This document shows, piece by piece, positions 25,643 through 33,491 of a stretch of 64,000 bases of DNA. The position numbers and the translations under genes were made by a program. The stretch is taken from NCBI GenBank assembly GCA_964509765.1, contig CAZDYI010000049.1:1-64000 (forward strand). The letters run 5' to 3'. The notes beneath the pieces were generated by a model. It was not told the DNA's origin, did not search any database, and was given only the letters and a program-made list of their open reading frames with translations. The stretch is from CAZDYI01 sp964509765 (GTDB lineage Bacteria; Pseudomonadota; Gammaproteobacteria; Tethybacterales; Tethybacteraceae). The number at the start of each line of letters is the position of its first letter. Position 1 is the stretch's first letter.

Positions 25643-26542
25643 ATGTCGGTGCTCGCGCCGGAGCTCGAGGTTGTCGACACCTCCGGGTCCAGCCTTCGCT
25701 ACCTCGAGCACGGCTGGCCCACGAAGCTGTGCCGCTGGCACTGCCACGAGGAGTGCGAGCTCCACCTCGTCCTCGAGTCCTCAGGCAAGGCGCTCATCGG
25801 CGACCACATCGGCCGGTTCAGCCCCGGCCAGCTCTTCCTCACGGGACCGATGCTGCCGCACAACTGGGTGTCGACCTCCAAGGGCCGCATCGAGATCCCG
25901 GTGCGCGACATGCTCGTCCAGTTCGCTCGAGGGACGCTGACGCGGGCGGCGGACGCGATTCCGGAGTTCGGGCAGTTCGAGGAGCTGTTCGACATGTCTG
26001 AGCGCGGCATCGAGTTCGTCGGCTTCGACCCCGGCGAGGCCAAGGGCCGCCTTGAGTCGATCCGCGACGCAAGCGGGCTTCAGCGCCTCTCGAACTTCCT
26101 GGGGTTCCTGATCCGGCTCCGCAATTGGCCGGACAAGCGCCTGCTGTCGTCGGTGAGGCTCGCGCCGAAGGGCAACGGCGACGCTCACGACAGGATCGGC
26201 AGGGTGGTCGACCACGTGGTGGGACACTTCGACGGCGAGCTGGACGCGACATCCATGGCGCAGATAGCCGGCATGAACCGCAAGACGTTCTCGAACCAGT
26301 TCCGCATCCAGACCGGCAACCGCTTCAAGGACTTCGTCAACCGCGTCCGGGTCGGGCAGGCATGCGTGCTGCTGCTCGAGAGCAACCTGCAGATCTCCGC
26401 CGTCGGCCAGGAGGTCGGGTACCGGAACATGGCCAACTTCAACCGCAACTTCCTGCGCTACGTCGGGATGTCCCCGAGCGAGTTCCGCCGCGCGAGGTAC
26501 CTAGACGGCGGCCTCGCGGGATCGAACGGGGCGCAGGGTTGA
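25643..26542 (+). CDS. AraC-family regulator of polyol operon
   Basis: 299-aa transcription factor. N-terminal cupin-like sensor (WHCHEECELHLVLESSG, GDHIGRFSPGQLFLTGP, LPHNWV) and a C-terminal double helix-turn-helix AraC domain (LDATSMAQIAGMNRKTFSNQ; LQISAVGQEVGYRNMANFNR; YVGMSPSEFRR). It sits between the permease and dehydrogenase genes, so it is part of the operon it probably activates in response to the imported polyol. GTG at 25640 directly precedes ATG 25643; either may be used. The stop overlaps the TTG start of the dehydrogenase. Confidence 0.88.
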   Translation: MSVLAPELEVVDTSGSSLRYLEHGWPTKLCRWHCHEECELHLVLESSGKALIGDHIGRFSPGQLFLTGPMLPHNWVSTSKGRIEIPVRDMLVQFARGTLTRAADAIPEFGQFEELFDMSERGIEFVGFDPGEAKGRLESIRDASGLQRLSNFLGFLIRLRNWPDKRLLSSVRLAPKGNGDAHDRIGRVVDHVVGHFDGELDATSMAQIAGMNRKTFSNQFRIQTGNRFKDFVNRVRVGQACVLLLESNLQISAVGQEVGYRNMANFNRNFLRYVGMSPSEFRRARYLDGGLAGSNGAQG

Positions 26543-27975
26543 GCGGCGCGCCGCCGCTTCAGCGGCCGGGATACGACCCGGCCGACAGGACGCCGGGGAT
26601 CGCCCACGTCGGCGTCGGAAACTTCCACCGCGCCCACCAGGCGGTGTACGTCGACGACCTGCTGTCCGACGCCGCCTGCGCCGGCTGGGGGATTTCGGGG
26701 ATCAACCTCGTCCCCGTCGGCGGCGCGCTGCTCGACGGGCTGCGCCGGCGCGGGATGCGCTACGTCCTCAAGACCGTATCGCCCGAAAGCGAGGTCAGGT
26801 ACCGCGAGGTCGCCTCGATCCTCGACTGCGTTGACGCGACGGATGACCCCGGCGCGGCCGCGGCGCGGATTGCCGACGCGAAGACGAGGCTGGTCACCCT
26901 GACTGTGACTGGGGCGGGCTACCACCTGGCGTCGGGCGGAGAGCTCGACCTTTCCGCTCCTGCGGTCGCCGCCGACGTCGCCGGCGGCAGCTCGACGATC
27001 TACGGCTTGCTGCGCGACGGACTCAAGGCGCGGATGTCTGGCTGCTCTGAGCCGATCGCGGTGCTGAGCTGCGACAACCTGCGCGGCAACGGCCGCCTGC
27101 TCAGGGCGGCGACGGAGCGCTTTCTCGAGGAGGCGGGCGAAGGCGGCCTGAAGTCGTGGATGGCAGACAGCGCCTCGTTCCCCTGCTCGATGGTCGACCG
27201 CATCACCCCGGTCACGCCCGAAGGCCTGTCGGGGGAGGTCGCCGCGGCGTTCGGAATCGAGGGCGACCCCTCGCTGATGGCCGAGGACTACATCCAGTGG
27301 GTGATCGAGGACGACTTCGCCGGCGGCAGGCCGCCGCTCGAGGACGTCGGAGTCACCCTGACCGGCGACGTGCTCACACACGAGGAGGTCAAGATAAGGG
27401 TCCTCAACGCGGGGCACTCGGCTGTCGGCTACGTCTCCGCGCTGCGGGGCCACGAGTTCGTCTGGCAGGCGATGCGCGACGAGGCGGTGGCGTCGTTCCT
27501 TGACGGCTTCGAGCGAGAGGAGGTCCTGCCCGGGCTCGGCAGCGCCGCGGACATAGACGTCGCGGGCTACTACGAGACGACCAAGGCGCGCTTTGCCAAC
27601 CCGAACCTCGATGATACCGTAGCCCGCATCTGCAGGCGCGGGACATCGAAGGTCCCCGAGTTCCTCGGCCCGACGATCAGGGCCTCCTACGAGGGCGGCA
27701 GGGTCCCGGCACGCGCCCTCACTGTCGTTGCCTCGTGGTACGAGGTCATGCGCCGATGCGCCGCGGGCAACTGCCCGATCAAGTACGAGGACTCCGGGTG
27801 GGACGGGGTCAGGCACCACCTGTCGCCCGGCGGCGAGGAGGGCTTCGCGCGCGACGCGCGGCTGTGGGACGGGCTCCCGGAAAGGCACGCAGGCTTCGCG
27901 GGGGACCTCGTCTCTAGGATAATTGAGGTCAGGAGTTCCGGCGGGGCCGGCCCCCTCGGCGGCAATTCCGGCTGA
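26539..27975 (+). CDS. mtlK: Mannitol 2-dehydrogenase family (polyol to ketose)
   Basis: 478-aa long-chain polyol dehydrogenase that oxidises D-mannitol (or D-arabitol/sorbitol) to the ketose with NAD+. N-terminal GIAHVGVGNFHRAHQAVY (cofactor site), then SCDNLRGNGRLLR near 175, FPCSMVDRITP near 215, KIRVLNAGHSAVGYV near 290 with the catalytic Lys, and KVPEFLGPTI. The start is TTG at 26539, overlapping the AraC stop as TTGA; this places the cofactor motif where family members have it. The reading frame continues upstream only as a shadow. Coupled to the AraC gene and followed after 19 nt by the ATPase. Confidence 0.88.
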   Translation: MSGAPPLQRPGYDPADRTPGIAHVGVGNFHRAHQAVYVDDLLSDAACAGWGISGINLVPVGGALLDGLRRRGMRYVLKTVSPESEVRYREVASILDCVDATDDPGAAAARIADAKTRLVTLTVTGAGYHLASGGELDLSAPAVAADVAGGSSTIYGLLRDGLKARMSGCSEPIAVLSCDNLRGNGRLLRAATERFLEEAGEGGLKSWMADSASFPCSMVDRITPVTPEGLSGEVAAAFGIEGDPSLMAEDYIQWVIEDDFAGGRPPLEDVGVTLTGDVLTHEEVKIRVLNAGHSAVGYVSALRGHEFVWQAMRDEAVASFLDGFEREEVLPGLGSAADIDVAGYYETTKARFANPNLDDTVARICRRGTSKVPEFLGPTIRASYEGGRVPARALTVVASWYEVMRRCAAGNCPIKYEDSGWDGVRHHLSPGGEEGFARDARLWDGLPERHAGFAGDLVSRIIEVRSSGGAGPLGGNSG

Positions 27976-27994
27976 CTGAACGGAGAGGAAAAAG

Positions 27995-29017
27995 ATGGCA
28001 AGCGTGGTTCTCGAGAAGATCAACAAGCACTACGGGGACGTGCACGCCCTCAGGGACATATCGCTGTCGATCGACGACGGCCAGTTCGTGGTGTTCGTCG
28101 GCCCGTCCGGCTGCGGCAAGTCGACCCTGCTGCGCACGATCGCAGGCCTCGAGGAGTGCAGCTCGGGCACCGTCAGCATCGGCGAGCGCGACGTCACCGA
28201 CCTCGAGCCGTCGGACCGCGACGTCGCGATGGTGTTCCAGACCTACTCGCTGTACCCGCACATGACCGTGCGGCAGAACATGGAGTTCGGCCTGAAGGTC
28301 TCAGGCGCCAAGAAGGAGTTCCGCGACGGGCGGGTCGCCGAGGCGGCGCGGATACTCCAGCTCGAGGAGTACCTCGAGCGCAAGCCGGCGCAGCTCTCCG
28401 GCGGGCAGCGCCAGCGCGTCGCGATCGGCAGGGCGATAGTCAAGCACCCGAAGGTGTTCCTGTTCGACGAGCCGCTGTCGAACCTCGACGCGAAGCTGCG
28501 GGTCAGGATGCGCGTCGAGATCGAGGCGCTGCACAAGCAGCTCGGCGCGACGATGGTCTACGTAACCCACGACCAGGTCGAGGCGATGACGATGGCCGAG
28601 AAGATCGTCATACTCAACGGCGGCGAGGTCGAGCAGGTCGGCTCGCCGCTAGAGCTCTACAACAGGCCGAGGACCGAGTTCGTAGCGGGCTTCATCGGCT
28701 CGCCGGAGATGAACATCTTCAATGCCGGCGAGCTGCCGACGCAGGAGGGGCTAGCGGTCAAGCCGGAGGCGAGCCGCGTCGGGGTCCGGCCTGAGCACAT
28801 CGAGACCGTTGCCAAGGGATCGGGCCTGTTCGACGCCTACGTCAGGGTCAAGGAGAGCCTCGGCAGCGAGAACTACCTGTACCTGGACGCGCCCAACGGG
28901 CTGAAGCTGATCGCGAAGACCGACGGGACCGACGGGACCGCGGCCGAATCCGACGTCGGCATCAGGATTCCGCCGGAGCGCCTTTACCAGTTCGGCAAGG
29001 ACGAGGCTACGCTCTAG
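27995..29017 (+). CDS. smoK: Polyol ABC ATPase (SmoK/MsmX-like)
   Basis: 340-aa ATPase. Walker A GPSGCGKST near 37, VFQTYSLYPHM, LSGGQRQR near 133, Walker B FLFDEPLSNLD, VTHDQVEAMTMAE, and a C-terminal regulatory domain with GVRPEHIETVAKG. GGAGAGG precedes ATG. Last gene of the polyol operon; the stop is 39 nt from the end of the convergent ATPase copy 3. The gap holds only a small GCCGGC-N6-GCCGGC hairpin without U-tract. Confidence 0.93.
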   Translation: MASVVLEKINKHYGDVHALRDISLSIDDGQFVVFVGPSGCGKSTLLRTIAGLEECSSGTVSIGERDVTDLEPSDRDVAMVFQTYSLYPHMTVRQNMEFGLKVSGAKKEFRDGRVAEAARILQLEEYLERKPAQLSGGQRQRVAIGRAIVKHPKVFLFDEPLSNLDAKLRVRMRVEIEALHKQLGATMVYVTHDQVEAMTMAEKIVILNGGEVEQVGSPLELYNRPRTEFVAGFIGSPEMNIFNAGELPTQEGLAVKPEASRVGVRPEHIETVAKGSGLFDAYVRVKESLGSENYLYLDAPNGLKLIAKTDGTDGTAAESDVGIRIPPERLYQFGKDEATL

Positions 29018-29056
29018 CGGGCCCCGGAACTTAAGCCGGCCGCACTGCCGGCGGCC

Positions 29057-30481
29057 TCATCCGGCCTGTTCGCCCTCCAGGCCGTCCATGCCGAGCGACA
29101 GGCAGTACTGCGACGTCGGAAGGAAGGTCACGTTGCTGTCCTTCGAGTCGTGGTAGACGGACTTCGTCGTGCAGAACACGCCCTCGAAGCCGCGCGCCTT
29201 CCTCAGCGTGCGGTGGAAGTGCTCGAGGTTGCCCTTTGCCCTGTCCAGGCTGCCGGTGTTGTCCGACCACTTGACCTCTGCGAGGCGGGTGACCTCGCGC
29301 GCGGCGTTGGTGTGGACCAGGTCGACCTCGCGCTCCCTGCCGCTGTCCGTCAGCCGGCAGTAGCGCACCGGCGGGGCGGCGCCGGGGTCGCCCTCGACCG
29401 GCGGGGCCTGGCACTGCGAGATGACCGTGGCCTCGATCCTGTGTCCCGCGGCGCTTCCCGAAAGCGAGGCCCTTTCCGAGAAGGCCCTGTGCATCGCCGG
29501 GCTCTCGAGCACGTACTTGTAGGGGTAGCGGTCGCCGCCGCGCCCGGCGTCGAAGTTGGTGACCTGCCTTACAAGGAAGGCCGCCTTGAGGAACTCCAGG
29601 TACTTGTTTATGGTCGGCCTCGTAATCCCGGTGTTCTTCGCAAGCTTGTCGAGCGCGATCTCCTGCGCCTCGTTTTTCGCGATGTGCCTCAGCACCGGGA
29701 GCATGCGGTGCCCGGCGCTGATCCCGTAGTCGGCGGCGTGCTTCGTGAACAGGTCGTCGTCGAGGATGTTCAGCCCGAAGTCCCTGTCCCTCGAGAACCC
29801 GGCGTCGAACGCGGGCTCCGGGTAGCAGCCGAAGTTGATGTAGTCGACGAACAGCTCGTTGAGCCTGGCGACGTCGTCGCTGCCGAGCCTTTCGGTCCGG
29901 GCCTCGGCCGCCGTGCCTGGCAGCCTCCCGTTCCAGTCCTCGCGCACAAGGCAGAACTCGTGGAAGCTCAGCGGCGACAGCCTGAGCTGCAGGAGCCTTC
30001 GCCTGCGGCCTTCGCTGCCCTGTCGCTTGAGCGCCGGCGCGATCGAGCAGGCCGCGACGATCCTGATTCCCTTCCTGCCGCCTGCGATCCGCGCGAGGTC
30101 CCCCTGCCAGTCCTCGCAGTTCTGGATCTCGTCTAGGACGACCAGGCAGGGCCTGCCCGCCCCGGAGCCGGCCCGGAACTTGCGCGCGAGCGTCGAGGGG
30201 CGGACTCCCGACAGCAGCGCGGCCTCCATGTTCGCGTAGCAAACGTTCCCCGGGCCGAAGGCGCCGCCCGACACGGCCTCGCCGATGAGCTGCTTGAGCA
30301 TCACGGTCTTGCCCACCTTCCTCATGCCCTGCAGGACCACGGGCTGCCCGGCCCCGGGCCCGAGCGCCAGCCGGGCGAACCGCGCGTACGGCTGCCTCCG
30401 CGCGAGGGCGCGCTCCGGCGGGGCGGCCTCGCTGCGCCACCACGGGTTCTCCTCCGCGAGCCGCGGGATCTCGATGTCCAT
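29057..30481 (-). CDS. NPWW-type AAA_14/DUF4143-like ATPase, copy 3
   Basis: 474 aa, same architecture as copies 1 and 2 but GC-rich like the host genome. NPWW at 12-15, Walker A GMRKVGKT, CLVVLDEIQNCEDW Walker B, LAKNTGITRPTINKYLEFLK helix-turn-helix-like segment, REVDLVHTN plus LAEVKWSDNT as PD-(D/E)xK-like residues, FLPTSQYCLSLGMDG block. Walker B and the catalytic-looking D...ExK are intact. It starts 29 nt after a small unknown gene on the same strand and lacks the near-leaderless promoter of copies 1, 2 and 4, so the two genes probably form an operon. GC content suggests an older resident than copies 1 and 2. Confidence 0.83.
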   Translation of the reverse strand: MDIEIPRLAEENPWWRSEAAPPERALARRQPYARFARLALGPGAGQPVVLQGMRKVGKTVMLKQLIGEAVSGGAFGPGNVCYANMEAALLSGVRPSTLARKFRAGSGAGRPCLVVLDEIQNCEDWQGDLARIAGGRKGIRIVAACSIAPALKRQGSEGRRRRLLQLRLSPLSFHEFCLVREDWNGRLPGTAAEARTERLGSDDVARLNELFVDYINFGCYPEPAFDAGFSRDRDFGLNILDDDLFTKHAADYGISAGHRMLPVLRHIAKNEAQEIALDKLAKNTGITRPTINKYLEFLKAAFLVRQVTNFDAGRGGDRYPYKYVLESPAMHRAFSERASLSGSAAGHRIEATVISQCQAPPVEGDPGAAPPVRYCRLTDSGREREVDLVHTNAAREVTRLAEVKWSDNTGSLDRAKGNLEHFHRTLRKARGFEGVFCTTKSVYHDSKDSNVTFLPTSQYCLSLGMDGLEGEQAG

Positions 30482-30510
30482 CAGGGCAGGGGCGGCCGGG
30501 CTTGAGGCCG

Positions 30511-30855
30511 TCAGCAGCAGTCCTCCTCGCGCTTGGGAACGACGCCGTAGTCGAAGTCGTCGTTGACGACGGCCATCAGGTTCCGCGCGGCGTAGTCGAG
30601 GACGTCGAGCCAGACGAGCGCGTCGAACTTCTCGTTGACCGAGATGGTTTCCGACATGTCGCGCTTCGCGAGCTTGCCGTTGACCGTCTTGAGGACGTCG
30701 TTGATGTCCTTGCGGAGCCGCTCCCTCTGGGCGTCCCCCAGCGTGTCGATCCGCTCGGTGGCGATGCTCCGCCTCGGCCCGCGCGTTGCGATGGCCCCGA
30801 GCGCCTCCTCGCGGCGGGCGAGGACCCGTTCCTGCTTGCCGTCGTCCGTGTTCAT
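30511..30855 (-). CDS. Small hypothetical protein upstream of ATPase copy 3
   Basis: 114 aa from the ATG at 30855, which has AGGAG about 9 nt upstream; an upstream ATG at 30930 would cover the palindromic promoter region. The sequence is charged and helical-looking (KQERVLARREEALGAIATRG, DAQRERLRKDINDVLKTVNG), followed by SVNEKFDALVWLDVLDYAAR and an acidic tail ending in EEDCC. No signal peptide, TM helix or family I recognise. It is co-directional with ATPase copy 3, 29 nt away, so it may encode a partner or regulator of that ATPase. Function unknown. Confidence 0.6.
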   Translation of the reverse strand: MNTDDGKQERVLARREEALGAIATRGPRRSIATERIDTLGDAQRERLRKDINDVLKTVNGKLAKRDMSETISVNEKFDALVWLDVLDYAARNLMAVVNDDFDYGVVPKREEDCC

Positions 30856-30877
30856 CTGTCGTTCGCTCCTCGCCTCA

Positions 30878-30950
30878 TTCGGGATCCGGGCTGCCGAAAT
30901 CCCGAAAAGGGCGGTGTAGCATGCTAGCACGGCATGCGGGCGGATTTCAA
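30878..30950 (-). promoter_or_regulatory. Candidate promoter and inverted repeats before small gene
   Basis: Minus-strand TTGAAA (30950-30945), 18-bp spacer, TAGCAT (30926-30921). The 10-bp palindrome TAGCATGCTA (30917-30926) overlaps the -10 box. Between promoter and gene lies TTCGGGAT-N13-ATCCCGAA (30878-30906), a leader hairpin without U-tract. Confidence 0.4.
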
Positions 30951-30975
30951 GCGGAAGCCGTGTCCCGCGCGAACT

Positions 30976-32406
30976 TCATGTAGTTTTTTCCATGGATTCG
31001 AGTCCCAGCGACACGCTGAACTGCGAGGTGGGCAGGAAGGTCACCTCCTTCTTGCGGTCCTCTCCGTAGGCCGTCTTTGTGGTGCAGAAGCAGCCGTCGA
31101 AGGACTTGGCCTTCTTCTTCCTGCTCCTGACGTGCGCCAGGCTGTCGGCGGACTTGGCATGGCGGTCCCTCTTGTCGCTCCACTTGATTTCGCAGAGCCT
31201 GTGGAGGTAGGCGGCGCCCCTCGGCGTGACAACCATGTCAACCTCCCTGTCAATCCCGTCGCGCCTGTACCTGCAGTAGAACACCTTTTTTCCTGTGACG
31301 CTCGAGGCCGCGAAGCAGTTGTGGTACTGAGTGAGCGCCGCCGCCTCGATGGCGTGTCCCGCATCGTCGTCGTCAATGGAGACCGGGTTGTTGTACAGGC
31401 CGTGCATGTTGGGATTGACCAGGTGGTACTTGCGCGCCGAGTCCTTCTGCAATGCCCGCAGGGCCGACCCGAGCTTGGGCACTTTCCTGATCAGCAGGCA
31501 TGCCTCGAGGTACTTCAGGTACTTCTTGATGGTCTCGGGCTCCATTCCCGTCTGCTTCTCGATCGAGTCGATCGAGACCTCCTGGCAGTTGTGTCCGGCA
31601 ACGTGCTCGAATATAGTCTCAAGCCCCTCAGCGTCGGTCACCCCGTACAGCTGCGGCAGGGTGCTGAACAGGTCCTTGTCCGGCATGTGCTGCTCATGGT
31701 ATTCCCGACGGCCCCTGGCGATCTCGGGATGCAGCACCAGCGCGGGAAACGCGCCGTAGTTGATGTAGTCGATGAAGTCCTCGTTGAGCGAGTTGACCTC
31801 CTCCCGGCCGAGCCTGGCGGACCTGGCCTGCGCGGCGGTTCTCGGCAGGCCGTCCGGCCACTTGCCGGAAAAGTCCAGGTACTCGCAAAACAGAAGTGGC
31901 GGCAGGAAGAACCTGTAGAACCTGCCGGTTCCCGCCTCGGCGCTCTTGCGCTTGAGCTCCGACAGGGCCGATCCGGTGACCGCAAGGCTGATGCCCTTCT
32001 CGCGGTCGGTCAGGTCCTTGACCTCCCGCTCCCAGTCAAGCCGGAACTGGATCTCGTCGAGCACGAACAGCGCCGGCCTGCCCGGGTCCGCAACGGCCTT
32101 GAACTGCTCCACAAGCGCCGACGGGGAATGCTTGCCCAGCAACGAGTTCTGGTACGACGCGAAGCACACGTTCCTCGGGCTGAACCTGCCGGACGAGATG
32201 GCCTGCCCGACCAGCTGCATGAGCATCACGGTCTTGCCCACCCTCCTCGGCCCGTGCAGCACGGCAGTGAAGGGCAGCTTCGGGTCCAGGGCGATCCGCT
32301 CCACCTGGGGGTAAAGCATTCTCTTGTGCTCGAACGAGTGCTCCTCGGGGAGGATGTCCGCGTCCCACCAGGGATTGGTGATCCTCAGTATGTCGATGAT
32401 GCCCAC
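30976..32406 (-). CDS. NPWW-type AAA_14/DUF4143-like ATPase, copy 4
   Basis: 476 aa from a GTG at 32406; NPWW then falls at 11-14, matching the other copies, and the TATAAT box lies exactly 7 nt upstream, as in copy 1. Walker A GPRRVGKT, ALFVLDEIQFRLDW, LAVTGSALSEL sensor, VSIDSIEKQTGMEPETIKKY helix-turn-helix-like segment, REVDMVVTP plus LCEIKWSDKRD nuclease-fold residues, FLPTSQFSVSLGLES end block. The longer reading frame up to 32478 would run through the promoter and palindrome. GC intermediate between copies 1/2 and copy 3. It sits downstream of, and on the same strand as, the ATPase-less ABC operon, but 206 nt away with its own promoter. Function unknown. Confidence 0.85.
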   Translation of the reverse strand: MGIIDILRITNPWWDADILPEEHSFEHKRMLYPQVERIALDPKLPFTAVLHGPRRVGKTVMLMQLVGQAISSGRFSPRNVCFASYQNSLLGKHSPSALVEQFKAVADPGRPALFVLDEIQFRLDWEREVKDLTDREKGISLAVTGSALSELKRKSAEAGTGRFYRFFLPPLLFCEYLDFSGKWPDGLPRTAAQARSARLGREEVNSLNEDFIDYINYGAFPALVLHPEIARGRREYHEQHMPDKDLFSTLPQLYGVTDAEGLETIFEHVAGHNCQEVSIDSIEKQTGMEPETIKKYLKYLEACLLIRKVPKLGSALRALQKDSARKYHLVNPNMHGLYNNPVSIDDDDAGHAIEAAALTQYHNCFAASSVTGKKVFYCRYRRDGIDREVDMVVTPRGAAYLHRLCEIKWSDKRDRHAKSADSLAHVRSRKKKAKSFDGCFCTTKTAYGEDRKKEVTFLPTSQFSVSLGLESMEKTT

Positions 32407-32413
32407 GGAGTGG

Positions 32414-32440
32414 ATTATACACCAAACCGAATCGATTCGG
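32414..32440 (-). promoter_or_regulatory. Near-leaderless promoter and palindrome, ATPase copy 4
   Basis: Minus-strand TATAAT (32419-32414) ends 7 nt before the GTG start. The perfect 14-bp palindrome CCGAATCGATTCGG (32427-32440) is centred 14.5 bp upstream of the -10 box, over the -35 position. Confidence 0.6.
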
Positions 32441-32612
32441 CTTGATGGATGGATATTCGCAACCAATTGATAAAGCAAAGTAATTTACAATATCTGCTGA
32501 CCAATCGGCATCGTTCCGCCTTGTTGGATGATTTTTTACAACTCATTGATATGCTGAATTTAATTATGTCCGACCCGCCGCAACCTACGAACAGGGGCCG
32601 CACGGGGCTGTC
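32441..32612. other. AT-rich gap upstream of ATPase copy 4
   Basis: No gene seen. An AT-rich stretch (about 32455-32570) sits between GC-rich operons. It shares the word AACCAATTG with the region upstream of copy 1 (near 17385). No terminator for the upstream ABC operon could be identified. Confidence 0.4.
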
Positions 32613-33491
32613 CTAGCCCTTGACCCCGGTGCTTGCAACCGACGCGATGAAGGCCCGCTGCAGGCTCAGGTAGAAGGCCAGCACCGGAACCGTGATGATC
32701 GACAGGTATGCCATGACCTCGCCCCAGGCGACGTTCAGCTGGAAGAAGTAGAGCAGGCCGACCATGACCGGACGCACCTCGGACTCCTGCGCGACCATGA
32801 TCGGCCACAGGAGCTGGTTGTTGTACATGAACAGGAACTTGAGGATCGCCGCGGTCGCGAAGACCGGCCCCGACAGCGGGACGATGACCAGCAGGTAGAT
32901 CCTAAACCAGCTCGCGCCGTCGACGCGGGCCGCCTCGATGAACTCCCTCGGCAGGTCGCGGAAGTACTGCACGAACAGGAAGACCGTCAGCGCGTCGGCG
33001 ATGAACGGGACGATCTGCACGTGGTACGAGCTGATCCAGCCGAACTCGATCCCGTCCGCCCCGACCCACGGCAGCTCGTTTACTATCAGAAGCAGCGGGA
33101 TCGCGACCGTCTCGAACGGCAGTATGTAGGTCGCCAGGATCACCGTCAGCACCGCTCCGCGCCCGCGCCACTCGAGGAACACGAAGCTGAAGGCGGCAAG
33201 CGAGCACAAAAACAGCGACAGCGCGAGCGTCACCGAGGTGATCAGCACCGAGTTCCCGACGAAGCGCAGCACCGGCGCCCGGTCGAAGGCCTCCCGGTAG
33301 TTGTCGAGCGAGACGTCCCCGACGGGCAGGAAGGCGCGGAACGAGCCGCTGTCGCGCAGCAGCTGCAGGTCCGGCTTGAGCGACGACACCACCATGAACA
33401 CCATCGGGAAGACGAACACGAGCGCGATCCACGCGAGCAGCGTGTAGCGCAGGGCCAGGCTCGCCGCGCTCAGCCGGCGCACGGGGGTCAC
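32613..33491 (-). CDS. CUT1 permease (MalG-like) of fructoside importer
   Basis: 292-aa permease with six TM helices. Motifs: LVFVFPMVFMVVSSLKPD near 22, ATYILPFETVAIPLLLIVNE near 125, EAA loop EFIEAARVDGASWFRIYLLV near 190, and a C-terminus SLQRAFIASVASTGVKG. GTG start overlaps the upstream permease stop (GTGA). Last gene of a three-gene operon on the minus strand that has no ATP-binding subunit. The substrate is inferred from the divergent GH32 gene. Confidence 0.9.
   Translation of the reverse strand: MTPVRRLSAASLALRYTLLAWIALVFVFPMVFMVVSSLKPDLQLLRDSGSFRAFLPVGDVSLDNYREAFDRAPVLRFVGNSVLITSVTLALSLFLCSLAAFSFVFLEWRGRGAVLTVILATYILPFETVAIPLLLIVNELPWVGADGIEFGWISSYHVQIVPFIADALTVFLFVQYFRDLPREFIEAARVDGASWFRIYLLVIVPLSGPVFATAAILKFLFMYNNQLLWPIMVAQESEVRPVMVGLLYFFQLNVAWGEVMAYLSIITVPVLAFYLSLQRAFIASVASTGVKG

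Noticed and set aside
26125..26538. N-terminal extension of mannitol dehydrogenase
   Set aside because: Overlaps the AraC-family regulator out of frame and reads as Arg/Gly-rich shadow; the TTG at 26539 fits the family start.
29035..29052. Terminator between the SmoK-like ATPase and ATPase copy 3
   Set aside because: GCCGGC-N6-GCCGGC hairpin has only a 6-bp stem and no U-tract on either strand.
15796..32406. Transposon, IS or CRISPR origin for the ATPase clusters
   Set aside because: No transposase, terminal inverted repeats, target duplications or regularly spaced repeats were found around any copy.
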